Shown piece after piece: positions 33,410-40,605 of a stretch of 40,605 bases of DNA. The translations under genes and the position numbers were made by a program. How positions within the stretch are numbered: position 1 is the first letter of the stretch; every line of letters starts with the position of its first letter. The DNA is taken from assembly GCA_017934185.1 (NCBI GenBank), contig JAGBJY010000053.1, positions 1-40,605 of the forward strand, read 5' to 3'. Source of the DNA: Bacteroidales bacterium. Its GTDB lineage: Bacteria; Bacteroidota; Bacteroidia; Bacteroidales; UBA932. The notes beneath the pieces are model-generated. The model worked only from the letters and a program-made list of their open reading frames with translations. It did no database searches and was not told the origin of the DNA.

Positions 33410-35713
33410 TCAATTACCCCCTAAAAAAACTTCTTCATACTCAAGTCCCTGTTTCCACTTGATATCTACCGAAAGCCCCAGGGTAAGGGAACTGGCCCTG
33501 AGGTCAGGTACTGTCAAATAGGCGTACTTCAAAGAGTTAGGACCGAACTTGAAGGTGACGCTGGTCTTGTAATCCTGCATGAACACGCGGGGAATGCCGA
33601 CGTAAGTACCTCCATCGTAGAGATACGGTGGAATCTCAAAACCGTCTTCAAAGGAGAACGCCTCGGACTTGGTAGGATCCAACTCACCGATGAGGTAGAA
33701 ATAACCATCATTACGGATGAGATTAAAGTTCCCGTAAAAATCCACGCCGGTTTTGTTTTGGAATTCCAAGGCTACATAGACTTTGTCCTGACCAAAATCC
33801 CCGGGATTCCTTGAACCATACCCGCCCGCACTGTAATTGTCAAAAACCACCGTATAGTTGGGGGTGAAACCGGAGCCGTTATCCTTTTTGACCTGTTGGC
33901 TGGTGACGGCTTTGTCATAAATGAATCCTGTTATCTTTTTGCCGGCGACAGGATCGCTGATGGGGAGGAAATCCCAGCCCACATTCTGGGTCTGGCCGCC
34001 CACTACGATGCCCGTCAGCAGGAAACTTCCGTCGCCAACGGCAATCTCCCTATCCGGCTCGTCATCGGCATTCAGGTCGCCTCCGGCAAGCCGGTTCTGC
34101 ACGGCATGGTTGTTATCCTTGAGGTGGGGATTGGCATAGCCCAGAACCTCCGAAGAGTACCCCACTTTGGTCTCCAGCATGGACACGCCATAGCGGATGG
34201 GATATTTCATGGCCACGCTGTGTGTTGTGGACATGACATGGGTGCCCGTCCAGTCGGCTTTGCCGTCCTTTTCCGCACTCCATTTCGTCTCATTTTTCCA
34301 ATCTGCCACGGATTCGGGATAATCGGCGGTAACATGCTCCAATGCGGAGGTGCGCAGGGGAGAGTTGCCAAAATACAGAAGTTCCGCGGGATAGTAGTAA
34401 CTCTCTGCGGAATAACCTTCGTCGGCATCGCCGGGAATACCGCCCACTTCACTGGTATTGAAATACTTGGGGTAGTAGAAATAATAGTTGTCCTGGTCGA
34501 AGTTCATGTACGCAGCCCCGCGCATGGAATTATAATTATCGGGGAACTCCTTAGGGAGTTTGGTGCCGATGGCTGTAATCTCCCCGGATGTGGGCATACA
34601 CGCAAGCGCTGCCGCGTTATCGGGCCAATAAACGTCTGCGCTGTAGGTTTGATTATTATACTCACCCCCAATCAAATGAGCTGCAATTTCGGAAACCGAC
34701 TTGAAATTCACGCCCGTTACCGGAGAGCCGTTGGTAGGAAGGGACTCATAAGAAAAATAGATCCCCAGACGTTCGCTTACTTTCTCGGCAAATGCTTTGG
34801 CCACGGTCTCGGCCCTCGACAGCGGCGCAGCGCAGCGGACGGCATTGATGACAGACCACAAATCCTGCACAATGCGCAGTGTGGCCTCGCCGGAACCGGC
34901 ACGGAGCTCGGTGGCGCCGTCCTGAACATACCGGATGTTCACCATCTCCCTGTACAGATGGCCCAGCCGCTCTTCCAGGGGATACTGGTGCTTGCCGGAC
35001 TCCACGGGGCTCATTCCGCTGTCCGCCTCCTGATCGGGCTTATAATACATGGACCACCAAAGTTGAGAGAATTCTTCCTCTTCTCCGACAGCAAAGCCGC
35101 CTGCGGTAATGGCAGACTTGACATCCGCTGCTGTCATGCTGGTATTCATAATTACGGTGAGAATACCGGCAATGAGTTTTTCCATGGCATAGAAACCCGT
35201 CGCGTCCTGCAGGCGTTTTCCCAGCTGGAAATTGGCGGAGCCTACCGTTTCCTTCACCTCATACTTGTCCAGATGGCCATAATAATCGTATGCCGTAAAA
35301 ACATCCTTTGCACCGCCCTGTGGTGCCCTTCCGTACAGAAGCAGCGTATTGGTCTGCAGGGGGAGGGACATCTCTACGACACGCCGGGGACCGGTACCGG
35401 CAGGCACCAGCTGAGCAAGGTCATACACCTTGGGAGCCGTAGCATCCGCTTTCAGGATTTGTCCGTCCTGATCCAGGACATACGTCATCAGTTTGGCGTC
35501 CGTAATGCCGCGGAAAGAAGGCGATTCTCCTTCCTGCACGGCGTCGGCTGCCTGTTTGGTACGGGCCGAGGAGGTGGCAACATTGAACACGAACTGTGTG
35601 TTCACCTCTTTCACGCCGGAATTCCCCACTTCCAACTCATTCCGTTGGCAGCCCGAGAGCGCCAACGCAGCCGCCAATGCAGCAAAAAGTGAGATTTGTT
35701 TTACGTTCATCAT
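33410..35713 (-). CDS. fimbrial major-subunit-like lipoprotein, paralog A
   Basis: I choose ATG 35713 (or 35710 directly after it) over the frame opening at 35737, because it places the lipoprotein signal MMNVKQISLFAALAAALALSGC (split here as MMNVKQISLF and AALAAALALSGC; C22) at the N-terminus and leaves a 13-nt gap after the DUF3575 gene. The product is 767 residues. Shared landmarks with paralogs B and C are NTQFVFNVATSSART, FRGITDAKLMTYVLD, LLLYGRAPQGG, YYPAELLYFGNSPLRTS, LKDNNHAV, GIVVGG, VYVALEFQNKTG, GYFYLIGELD, PRVFMQDYKTSVTF and VPDLRASSLTLGLSVD. The arginine in FRGI is a candidate processing site, as gingipain-type cleavage after arginine matures such pilins. It is first of the pilin genes, so probably the most abundant. 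Confidence 0.8.
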   Translation of the reverse strand: MMNVKQISLFAALAAALALSGCQRNELEVGNSGVKEVNTQFVFNVATSSARTKQAADAVQEGESPSFRGITDAKLMTYVLDQDGQILKADATAPKVYDLAQLVPAGTGPRRVVEMSLPLQTNTLLLYGRAPQGGAKDVFTAYDYYGHLDKYEVKETVGSANFQLGKRLQDATGFYAMEKLIAGILTVIMNTSMTAADVKSAITAGGFAVGEEEEFSQLWWSMYYKPDQEADSGMSPVESGKHQYPLEERLGHLYREMVNIRYVQDGATELRAGSGEATLRIVQDLWSVINAVRCAAPLSRAETVAKAFAEKVSERLGIYFSYESLPTNGSPVTGVNFKSVSEIAAHLIGGEYNNQTYSADVYWPDNAAALACMPTSGEITAIGTKLPKEFPDNYNSMRGAAYMNFDQDNYYFYYPKYFNTSEVGGIPGDADEGYSAESYYYPAELLYFGNSPLRTSALEHVTADYPESVADWKNETKWSAEKDGKADWTGTHVMSTTHSVAMKYPIRYGVSMLETKVGYSSEVLGYANPHLKDNNHAVQNRLAGGDLNADDEPDREIAVGDGSFLLTGIVVGGQTQNVGWDFLPISDPVAGKKITGFIYDKAVTSQQVKKDNGSGFTPNYTVVFDNYSAGGYGSRNPGDFGQDKVYVALEFQNKTGVDFYGNFNLIRNDGYFYLIGELDPTKSEAFSFEDGFEIPPYLYDGGTYVGIPRVFMQDYKTSVTFKFGPNSLKYAYLTVPDLRASSLTLGLSVDIKWKQGLEYEEVFLGGN

Positions 35714-35726
35714 ATACAAATTTGTT

Positions 35727-37406
35727 TTACTCTTCATTCATTACTTCCTTCCATGCCTCCCACTCTTTCCGGGCAGGGCCGTAAACGGCGGCGCCTTCCA
35801 GGTTGCGGGAAGCGGCGTCGGAACCCAGGGCGGCAGCACGCTGCAGCAGCTCCAGGGCCTGGTTTTCCAAAGACTCGTCCTTGCCGTCAAGGGCGGTGAA
35901 ATAGCAGGCAATGCCGTAGGCGTTCATGGCTTCGGCATCGGAGAGGGCGCGGGCGCGGAGGGCCTCATCGGCCTCAATGGCCTTGACGGCCTCCGGGTAG
36001 CGCTTTGCTTTCAGGAGCGCCATCACTTCCCCGTTGAACCGCTCGGTGGCCGGGTCTGGCGCGGCGCCGTAGTACACGCGGATGTAGCCCGCGTTGCGCT
36101 GGTTAGCCAGCAATTCGGCGGCTACCTTCTTATATAAAGCTTGATGGGTTTTCAGGCGTTTTTCCCTAAGGTCCGGCTCCGGGAGCGCCAGGATGCCCTC
36201 CAGCGCGTCAATTTCCTCGGCGCTGAAACCTTCCGGACGGGCCGATACCTGCTCACGGAACCAGTCCCAGGCTTCTCCCTTGCCGATGGTTTCGAACAGG
36301 CGGCGGCTTACCCCGGTGCGGGCGCTGAGCTCCCGGGCCACGGCACGGGCGCGGCGTACGGAGAGGCTGTCGTTGCGTTCCTGCGGCCCTTCGATGGAGG
36401 AGAGGCCCACGATGGAGACCAGGACTTCGTCCGTGCGCTCATCGGCACAAAGGGCCGACAAGGCCGTGGAGAGGGCCTCCAGCGTGCGGCTGTTATCGGC
36501 CAGTTCCGGCGCAAGGACATCGCTGTCTACGGGGAAGCGGACAGAGAGGATGCTGTCGATGCCGGGGCGGGTCTGGTAATCCAGCGGACGGTATTTTTCG
36601 ATGGGAACCACCCAGTTATTCTTCCGGGCCAGGCGGTCGCCGGTGGTTTCAGGGGCTTTCACGTCCCTGAGTTGTACTACAAAGGCCACGGGCGGGGTGA
36701 GCACGGTGAGGGTATCGCGGCCGCTCACCATCACATAGTTCCCCGGCTGCGGCCGTTTGTCCCTGGCCACGGGATTCCACGCCAGGTTCAGGCCCAACTT
36801 GGGCACCACGGCGGGTTTTCTCACCTCCCCGGTCTTGGTGCCGCAATGGGCGCAGTCATAGCGGTCGTAGGCGGCAAGGCCTCCCGCCACGCCGGCCTCG
36901 GCTTCCAGGCGGATGTGCTGGCCCAGCCAGACGCTGTAGCCAAAGAGCAGGCCGCCGGCCCAGTAAGAGCCCTGCACACGGCTATCCTGCGTTTCCGGAT
37001 ACAGCCCCAGCGGGAACCGGACATTGCCCACGTTGAAGTGGGTGTAGAGGGCATCGGCCCCAACAAAAAAGCCGTCGTACACCTGCTTGAAGTAATACCG
37101 TGCCTCCGGGACAACGGCGAAATTGCGCCAGTGGCGGGTGTTTTCCACGTTCTCATTGTCCCAGAACAGCCAGCGGGGCCAGGTTTTGAGGCCGCCGCTC
37201 ACATTCAGGCTCACATGTTTTCCCACAGGAAATTCCAGGCCGATATTAGGCTCGGCCGCACCATCCCAGAGAAGATTGGTACGCAAAGACATCCCCGCCC
37301 AACTCTTTCGGGTAGAGTCAGGGGATGCCGTCTGCGCCGCCGGAACGGGCGTAGCCATTCCAAGCGTAAATAAAGCGGCAACGAGAATTGCAAATAATCG
37401 CGCCAT
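35727..37406 (-). CDS. DUF3575 / OmpA-like outer-membrane protein of the fimbrial operon
   Basis: This 559-residue protein has a Sec signal peptide (MARLFAILVAALFTLGMATP) and no lipobox. The N-terminal 200 residues match the DUF3575 pattern (SLRTNLLWDGAAEPNIGLEF, split RTNLLWD and GLEFPVGKHVSL; ARYYFKQVYDGFFVG), a predicted outer-membrane beta-barrel. An OmpA-like peptidoglycan-binding domain follows at about 290-375 (ILSVRFPVDSDVLAPELADN, SSIEGPQERNDSLSVRRARAV), then a helical TPR-like tail. DUF3575 genes often open Mfa-type fimbrial clusters in Bacteroidales, probably as part of the assembly or anchoring platform. It is the first gene of the operon, with the promoter and G9 tract upstream. 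Confidence 0.85.
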   Translation of the reverse strand: MARLFAILVAALFTLGMATPVPAAQTASPDSTRKSWAGMSLRTNLLWDGAAEPNIGLEFPVGKHVSLNVSGGLKTWPRWLFWDNENVENTRHWRNFAVVPEARYYFKQVYDGFFVGADALYTHFNVGNVRFPLGLYPETQDSRVQGSYWAGGLLFGYSVWLGQHIRLEAEAGVAGGLAAYDRYDCAHCGTKTGEVRKPAVVPKLGLNLAWNPVARDKRPQPGNYVMVSGRDTLTVLTPPVAFVVQLRDVKAPETTGDRLARKNNWVVPIEKYRPLDYQTRPGIDSILSVRFPVDSDVLAPELADNSRTLEALSTALSALCADERTDEVLVSIVGLSSIEGPQERNDSLSVRRARAVARELSARTGVSRRLFETIGKGEAWDWFREQVSARPEGFSAEEIDALEGILALPEPDLREKRLKTHQALYKKVAAELLANQRNAGYIRVYYGAAPDPATERFNGEVMALLKAKRYPEAVKAIEADEALRARALSDAEAMNAYGIACYFTALDGKDESLENQALELLQRAAALGSDAASRNLEGAAVYGPARKEWEAWKEVMNEE

Positions 37407-37474
37407 TATAGTCTTAATCGTTTTTCCTCTCTTTCAATACGTTACCTCTCTGGGAGAGATACTGATTTAAATGG

Positions 37475-37482
37475 CAAAGTTA
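37475..37482 (-). promoter_or_regulatory. -7 promoter element of the fimbrial operon
   Basis: TAACTTTG on the minus strand matches TAnnTTTG and predicts a leader of about 60 nt before the ATG at 37406. The -33 position has no TTTG; it falls at the edge of a G9 tract 22 nt upstream, so the promoter may need that tract at the right length or an activator. Confidence 0.5.
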
Positions 37483-37504
37483 TATATTTTTCTGTTACAG
37501 TGTA

Positions 37505-37513
37505 CCCCCCCCC
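37505..37513 (-). repeat. G9 homopolymer next to the fimbrial promoter -33 region
   Basis: Nine C on the plus strand, read as G9 in the direction of transcription, end 22 nt upstream of the -7 element. With the usual 19-20 nt spacer the -33 element would consist of the last G and the following TAC. Confidence 0.9.
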
Positions 37514-37676
37514 GAATTTTTTCTTCTTTTTTCGGTTTTGCCCCGTTATCGGCCCTGTTGTGTAAACCACTCACAATCAACCAATTGAGCAAAAAAGGTA
37601 CCGAAAAAATCAGTACCGTTTCCGTCAGGGCCAAAGTTCCGGTAGCTTACCTGGAAAGGTAATTTAGACTACGTGA

Positions 37677-37708
37677 CTTGCTTTTCTCCCGTCCTTTTGC
37701 TAACTTGC
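37677..37708 (+). promoter_or_regulatory. probable promoter of AAA/nuclease copy 2
   Basis: CTTG at 37677-37680 and TAACTTGC at 37701-37708 are separated by 20 nt and resemble TTTG and TAnnTTTG with one mismatch in the first and two in the second. The start codon follows 25 nt later. A similar arrangement precedes the paralog at 415. Confidence 0.35.
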
Positions 37709-37733
37709 GAGACTGAATCATCGAGGTCATCGC

Positions 37734-39305
37734 ATGGGAATTTACATCAATATCGGCAACAGCCGCTTTCAGAGTATCCGCAACAGTGAGTATGTGGATA
37801 AATCCGGGCTTATTGCCATCGTGAACGGCACGCTCTCTACGGAGCGCCGGTTCAGTTGTGTGTCGCGGAGCCGGCGTTTCGGCAAATCCATGGCGGCCAT
37901 CATGCTTTGCGCCTACTATGACCACTCCTGCAACTCCCGAGAGCTGTTCCTGGACCTTGACATCGCCAGGGATCCGTCTTTTGAGAGGCACCTGAACAAG
38001 TATCCGGTACTCTATTTGGATATGACGGCCTTCGTGACCAAGTATCACGATGACCCCACCATCATTTCCCGGATAGATGCCCAGCTGAGGGAAGATGTAT
38101 CCCAGACCTACCCGGCGGTGGAAACCCGGGAAGGAGACGACCTGATGGACCTGCTGGTCCGCATCACGGCCCGTACACAGGAGCGCTTCATTTTCATCAT
38201 TGACGAATGGGATGCCATCTGCCGGGAATTCAAACCTGGCAGCCAGGCAATGGACATGTACGTGAATTGGCTGCGCCGCATGTTCAAGGACATATCGGGA
38301 AAGGATGTATTCGCCGGTGTGTACTTGACCGGCATTCTGCCCATCAAAAAGTACAAGACCGAGAGCGCCCTCAATAATTTTACAGAGTACTCCATGGTGG
38401 ATCCGCGAAGGATGGCGGCCTACTTCGGCTTTACCCAAGAGGAGGTCAAGGCGCTAGCCGTAAAGTACGGGATGGACTTTGAGGAACTTCAGCGCTGGTA
38501 CGACGGTTACCAGATTGGAGCCCAGCCGTCCATGTTCAATCCCAATTCCGTAATGCAGGCACTTGACAGCGACTGGTGCACCAGCTATTGGGGAAAGACA
38601 GGGTCGTACGAGGCCGTTGCAGCCTATATCAAGATGAATTTTGACGGGCTGAAGGACGATATCATCTACATGCTTGCCGGCGGCCGCTGCAAAGTGGACA
38701 CCACCAAGTTTCAGAACGACATCTCCATCGTCCAAAGCCGGGATGATGTGCTGACGGTGCTTATCCATCTGGGATATCTGTCCTTTGACCGGACCGTCAG
38801 CGAGTGTTACATCCCTAACCGGGAAGTCTGGATGGAAATGAAAAGCGCCGTAGAAGACACGGACTGGACACCCGTGGTGAAGGCACTCCGCGCGTCAGAG
38901 ACGCTTTTGCAGGCCACGCTGGACGGGGATGCCCGGGCAGTCGCGTGCGGGGTGGATGCAGCCCACGACGAGAACACCAGTATCCTGAGCTACAATAACG
39001 AGAATTCCTTAGCCTGCGTACTTAGTATCGCTTATTACGCAGCCCGCAATAATTACCTTATGCACCGGGAACTTCCTTCGGGGAAAGGCTTTGCCGATAT
39101 CGTTCTCTACCCACGGAAGAACGTGGATTCCCCGGCCGTTGTACTGGAGCTCAAGTTTGACAACAGCGCCGACAGCGCCATTGAACAAATCAAACGAAAA
39201 GAATACCCCGCCAAACTGGCCGACCATAGTGGTAATCTCCTGCTGGTGGGCGTTGCCTATGACCGAAAGACCAAGCAGCACAGCTGCGTGATTGAGAGGG
39301 CATAA
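37734..39305 (+). CDS. AAA-ATPase-like / PD-(D/E)XK nuclease family protein (DUF1703 type), copy 2
   Basis: This 523-residue protein is colinear with the product at 415-1983. It has RRFGKS with K51, FIFIIDEWDAIC with D157 and E158, the shared YDGYQIG...MFNPNSVMQAL segment, and the C-terminal nuclease motif GFADIVL (D455) with LELK (E472, K474). The first residues MGIYINIGNSRFQSIRNSEY align with MGLFINKGNDGFQQSRNGEY of copy 1. Catalytic residues are intact in both. The two copies are diverged enough that they are not a recent duplication. Its stop lies 11 nt from the convergent GDPD stop. Function is unknown, and its proximity to the fimbrial operon may be coincidental. Confidence 0.85.
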   Translation: MGIYINIGNSRFQSIRNSEYVDKSGLIAIVNGTLSTERRFSCVSRSRRFGKSMAAIMLCAYYDHSCNSRELFLDLDIARDPSFERHLNKYPVLYLDMTAFVTKYHDDPTIISRIDAQLREDVSQTYPAVETREGDDLMDLLVRITARTQERFIFIIDEWDAICREFKPGSQAMDMYVNWLRRMFKDISGKDVFAGVYLTGILPIKKYKTESALNNFTEYSMVDPRRMAAYFGFTQEEVKALAVKYGMDFEELQRWYDGYQIGAQPSMFNPNSVMQALDSDWCTSYWGKTGSYEAVAAYIKMNFDGLKDDIIYMLAGGRCKVDTTKFQNDISIVQSRDDVLTVLIHLGYLSFDRTVSECYIPNREVWMEMKSAVEDTDWTPVVKALRASETLLQATLDGDARAVACGVDAAHDENTSILSYNNENSLACVLSIAYYAARNNYLMHRELPSGKGFADIVLYPRKNVDSPAVVLELKFDNSADSAIEQIKRKEYPAKLADHSGNLLLVGVAYDRKTKQHSCVIERA

Positions 39306-39316
39306 AAGAGTTTCAC

Positions 39317-40237
39317 TCAACGTCCTTCACAGGACGGAGGTGGAAGTAGCGGACGTAGCACCTCTATGAGCCGGTCGGGGTAATTGGAGATGATGGCTTC
39401 CACCCCGCAATCGGCCATGCGGCGAATTTCGGCGGGGTCGTCCACGGTCCAGGGAACCACCTTGATGCCGCGCTCATGGCAGTAGGCTACGTTTTCGGGG
39501 GTCACCACCTCATGGTTGGGGCTCCACCACTGGGGCGTGAAGCTGATGCTGGAAAGGATGTCCTCGATATTGTCTTCGTCCTCCGTGAGGAAGGAAAGGA
39601 TGACCTCGGGCCACTTCCCATGGATATACTCCAGGGCGCGGTGGTCGAAGGTCTGGACGATGAGCCGGCTGCCCAGGTTTTTGCCCAGCAGCAGGGGGAT
39701 GCAGGTGTCGCAGAAGGTCACATAGTCCGGCCAAAGCGTACCCTCACCTTCGCCGGCGGCCGATTTTATCTCAATGTTGTAGTTTACGGGCTTGAGGCCG
39801 ATTTCAGCGGCATAGGCTTCGGTGAAATCAATGAGGTCCGATGCCAACGGCTTCACTTCGGCCAGTTTTTTCTGCTGAGGCCAGCGCTCCACGAAGCGCA
39901 TGCCCACGTCGTACTTGAGGATGCTGTCGTACGGCATGGTATAGAGGTACTCCTTGGGGTCATCGGCCTGGATGAGCGTTCCGTCCGGACGGGTGGAGTA
40001 ACGCGGATGGAAGTAATTGTCGTGGGATACCACCACCTTGCCATCGGCGCTTAACTGAAGGTCAAACTCAAGGGTGTTGATTTGCCTGAGGTCCAGGGCG
40101 TTACGCATGGCGCTCACGGTGTTCTCCGGCATGAGTCCGGCACCGCCACGATGCGCCTGAAGGTCTATCTGCGGGGTTTCAGTACAAGCCGACAGCACCA
40201 CTGCGGCAGCGGCAAAAAGGGTAAGAATCTGTTTCAT
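39317..40237 (-). CDS. glycerophosphodiester phosphodiesterase lipoprotein
   Basis: This 306-residue enzyme hydrolyses glycerophosphodiesters to glycerol 3-phosphate and an alcohol. The GDPD motifs are complete: HRGG (H29) with MPENT (E38), LEFDLQLS (E57, D59 metal ligands) and VVVSHD (H72, general acid). Later barrel strands show NIEIKSA, IVQTFDH and the C-terminal VVPWTVDDPAEIRRM typical of the fold. The signal MKQILTLFAAAAVVLSAC carries a lipobox (C18), so it acts at the membrane, on the periplasmic side or cell surface. It is a single gene with a -7 box at 40271-40264. Confidence 0.92.
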   Translation of the reverse strand: MKQILTLFAAAAVVLSACTETPQIDLQAHRGGAGLMPENTVSAMRNALDLRQINTLEFDLQLSADGKVVVSHDNYFHPRYSTRPDGTLIQADDPKEYLYTMPYDSILKYDVGMRFVERWPQQKKLAEVKPLASDLIDFTEAYAAEIGLKPVNYNIEIKSAAGEGEGTLWPDYVTFCDTCIPLLLGKNLGSRLIVQTFDHRALEYIHGKWPEVILSFLTEDEDNIEDILSSISFTPQWWSPNHEVVTPENVAYCHERGIKVVPWTVDDPAEIRRMADCGVEAIISNYPDRLIEVLRPLLPPPSCEGR

Positions 40238-40263
40238 TAAGCCAGGTTATTAGTTTCTTAGCG

Positions 40264-40271
40264 CAAAGATA
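40264..40271 (-). promoter_or_regulatory. -7 promoter element of the GDPD gene
   Basis: TATCTTTG on the minus strand matches TAnnTTTG, 26 nt before the ATG at 40237. A TTTG lies only 13 nt upstream, too close for a standard -33 box. The element is 9 nt from the tRNA promoter, which points the other way. Confidence 0.45.
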
Positions 40272-40280
40272 CAATTATTT

Positions 40281-40311
40281 TTTGCAAATTCCGGAAATCT
40301 TTCTACCTTTG
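40281..40311 (+). promoter_or_regulatory. promoter of tRNA-Val
   Basis: TTTG (40281-40284), a 19-nt spacer and TACCTTTG (40304-40311) match the Bacteroidota housekeeping promoter exactly. The tRNA begins 15 nt after the -7 box. This is the best promoter in the window and a useful standard for judging the others. Confidence 0.8.
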
Positions 40312-40326
40312 CAGTCCCGTTTTTGA

Positions 40327-40401
40327 GGGCGGTTAGCTCAGCTGGTTCAGAGCACCTGCCTTACAAGCAGGGGGTCACTGGTTCGAATCCAGTACCGCCC
40401 A
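40327..40401 (+). tRNA. tRNA-Val, anticodon TAC
   Basis: The 75-nt sequence folds as a complete cloverleaf: acceptor GGGCGGT with ACCGCCC, D stem GCTC/GAGC, anticodon stem CCTGC/GCAGG around the loop CTTACAA (anticodon TAC, reading GTA and other valine codons), and T arm ACTGG TTCGAAT CCAGT. The discriminator is A at 40401, and CCA is not encoded in the gene. Confidence 0.97.
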
Positions 40402-40410
40402 CTTAGTGGA

Positions 40411-40452
40411 AATCAAGCACTTACAGGTTTCTGTAGGTGCTTGATTCCGTTT
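40411..40452 (+). terminator. rho-independent terminator after tRNA-Val
   Basis: AATCAAGCACTTACAG (40411-40426) and CTGTAGGTGCTTGATT (40431-40446) form a 16-bp stem with one G-T pair and a GTTT loop, followed by CCGTTTTA. It begins 10 nt after the tRNA. Confidence 0.8.
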
Positions 40453-40476
40453 TATGGCCGGCCTGGCGTGAAGGGG

Positions 40477-40605
40477 TTAAAACCGGCTCACCAGCGGCGC
40501 GGGGCCGGAGGTGTTGGCGCGGTAGTGGGGGGCGTAGAGGGACTCGATGGTGACGGCGGGGGCGTGGAAAACACCGGCGCGGGTAACAAAGAAGTCCTCA
40601 CTGAC
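40477..40605 (-). CDS. C-terminal end of a second alpha-2-macroglobulin-like protein (partial)
   Basis: The minus strand is open from the window edge to a TAA at 40479-40477 and encodes 42 residues beginning VSEDFFVTRAGVFHAPAVTI and ending LVSRF. The segment RAGVFHAPAVTIESLYAPHY matches the closing strands of bacterial A2M proteins (GxFHAPxxxxExMYxPxxRA) and is comparable with YEGRYALPATVCEAMYEP at the end of the A2M at 11342-16369. The rest of the gene lies outside the window, so the call rests on this tail alone. Codon use is strongly GC-biased, like pbpC. Confidence 0.6.
   Translation of the reverse strand, partial: VSEDFFVTRAGVFHAPAVTIESLYAPHYRANTSGPAPLVSRF

Larger units (their letters stand above)
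37407..37733. other. divergent regulatory region between fimbrial operon and AAA/nuclease copy 2
   Basis: This 327-bp region holds the leftward fimbrial promoter, a G9 tract, two GGTACCG-like words near 37597-37617 and a weaker rightward promoter. The plus-strand frame at 37471-37662 would encode a proline- and leucine-rich peptide that starts within the leftward promoter and has no family resemblance; I do not call it. Confidence 0.6.

Noticed and set aside
37471-37662. Plus-strand ORF of 63 codons
   Set aside because: It starts inside the leftward fimbrial promoter, runs through the C9 tract, and its product (CTPPRIFSSFFG...) has no recognisable family or promoter of its own.
40327-40401. 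tRNA-Val as an attachment site for an integrated element
   Set aside because: No direct repeat of the tRNA 3' end was found in the window and no integrase gene is nearby.

Overview
The window comes from a GC-rich member of the order Bacteroidales (phylum Bacteroidota). The evidence is the Mfa/FimA-type (type V pilus) lipoprotein fimbrial operon, a DUF3575/OmpA-like protein, a one-protein sensor/HTH regulator with a Y_Y_Y-type ectodomain, many exported lipoproteins, and promoters of the Bacteroidota type (TTTG, about 19-20 nt, TAnnTTTG) rather than -35/-10 boxes. Family or genus cannot be fixed from the sequence alone.

Layout, left to right. 1-414: a leftward promoter with a possible 35-residue ORF, then the promoter of the first AAA-ATPase-like/PD-(D/E)XK gene (415-1983). 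1969-8986, minus strand: a tightly packed five-gene run transcribed as DUF3737 protein, MalY/PatB C-S lyase, GH2 lipoprotein, small secreted protein, membrane-spanning HTH regulator. 8987-9251: an intergenic region with two GGTCCA/TGGACC dyads 52 bp apart and the groESL terminator. 9252-11143, minus: groES-groEL, flanked on both sides by related short palindromic repeats. 11342-18664, plus: a thioester-containing alpha-2-macroglobulin lipoprotein and penicillin-binding protein 1C, the classic bacterial A2M/PBP1C pair. 18699-37406, minus: a nine-gene fimbrial operon of about 18.7 kb. 37407-37733: a divergent regulatory region with a G9 tract beside the fimbrial promoter. 37734-39305, plus: a second AAA-ATPase-like/PD-(D/E)XK protein, paralogous to the first. 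39317-40237, minus: a glycerophosphodiester phosphodiesterase lipoprotein. 40327-40401: tRNA-Val(TAC) with a near-ideal promoter and a terminator. 40477-40605, minus: the C-terminus of a second A2M-like protein that runs off the window.

How the genes fit together. The fimbrial operon contains an outer-membrane DUF3575/OmpA-like protein, three paralogous large pilin-like lipoproteins, an Mfa2/FimB-type anchor and four accessory or tip-like lipoproteins. The last gene has a 28-residue cysteine/aromatic repeat resembling BspA-type surface repeats. The downstream genes are joined by 1-4 nt stop/start overlaps, which suggests translational coupling and fixed stoichiometry. A2M and PBP1C would act together in the periplasm, guarding and repairing the cell wall.

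The most unusual signals are: (i) two nearly identical 28-bp palindromic repeats inserted in frame in pbpC, of the same architecture as the extragenic palindromes around groESL, together with a hairpin-rich repeat cassette that encodes the N-terminus of pbpC; (ii) poly-G tracts at three places where slippage could matter (fimbrial promoter, 3' end of a pilin gene, middle of the HTH regulator); (iii) the paralogous AAA/nuclease genes at both ends of the window.
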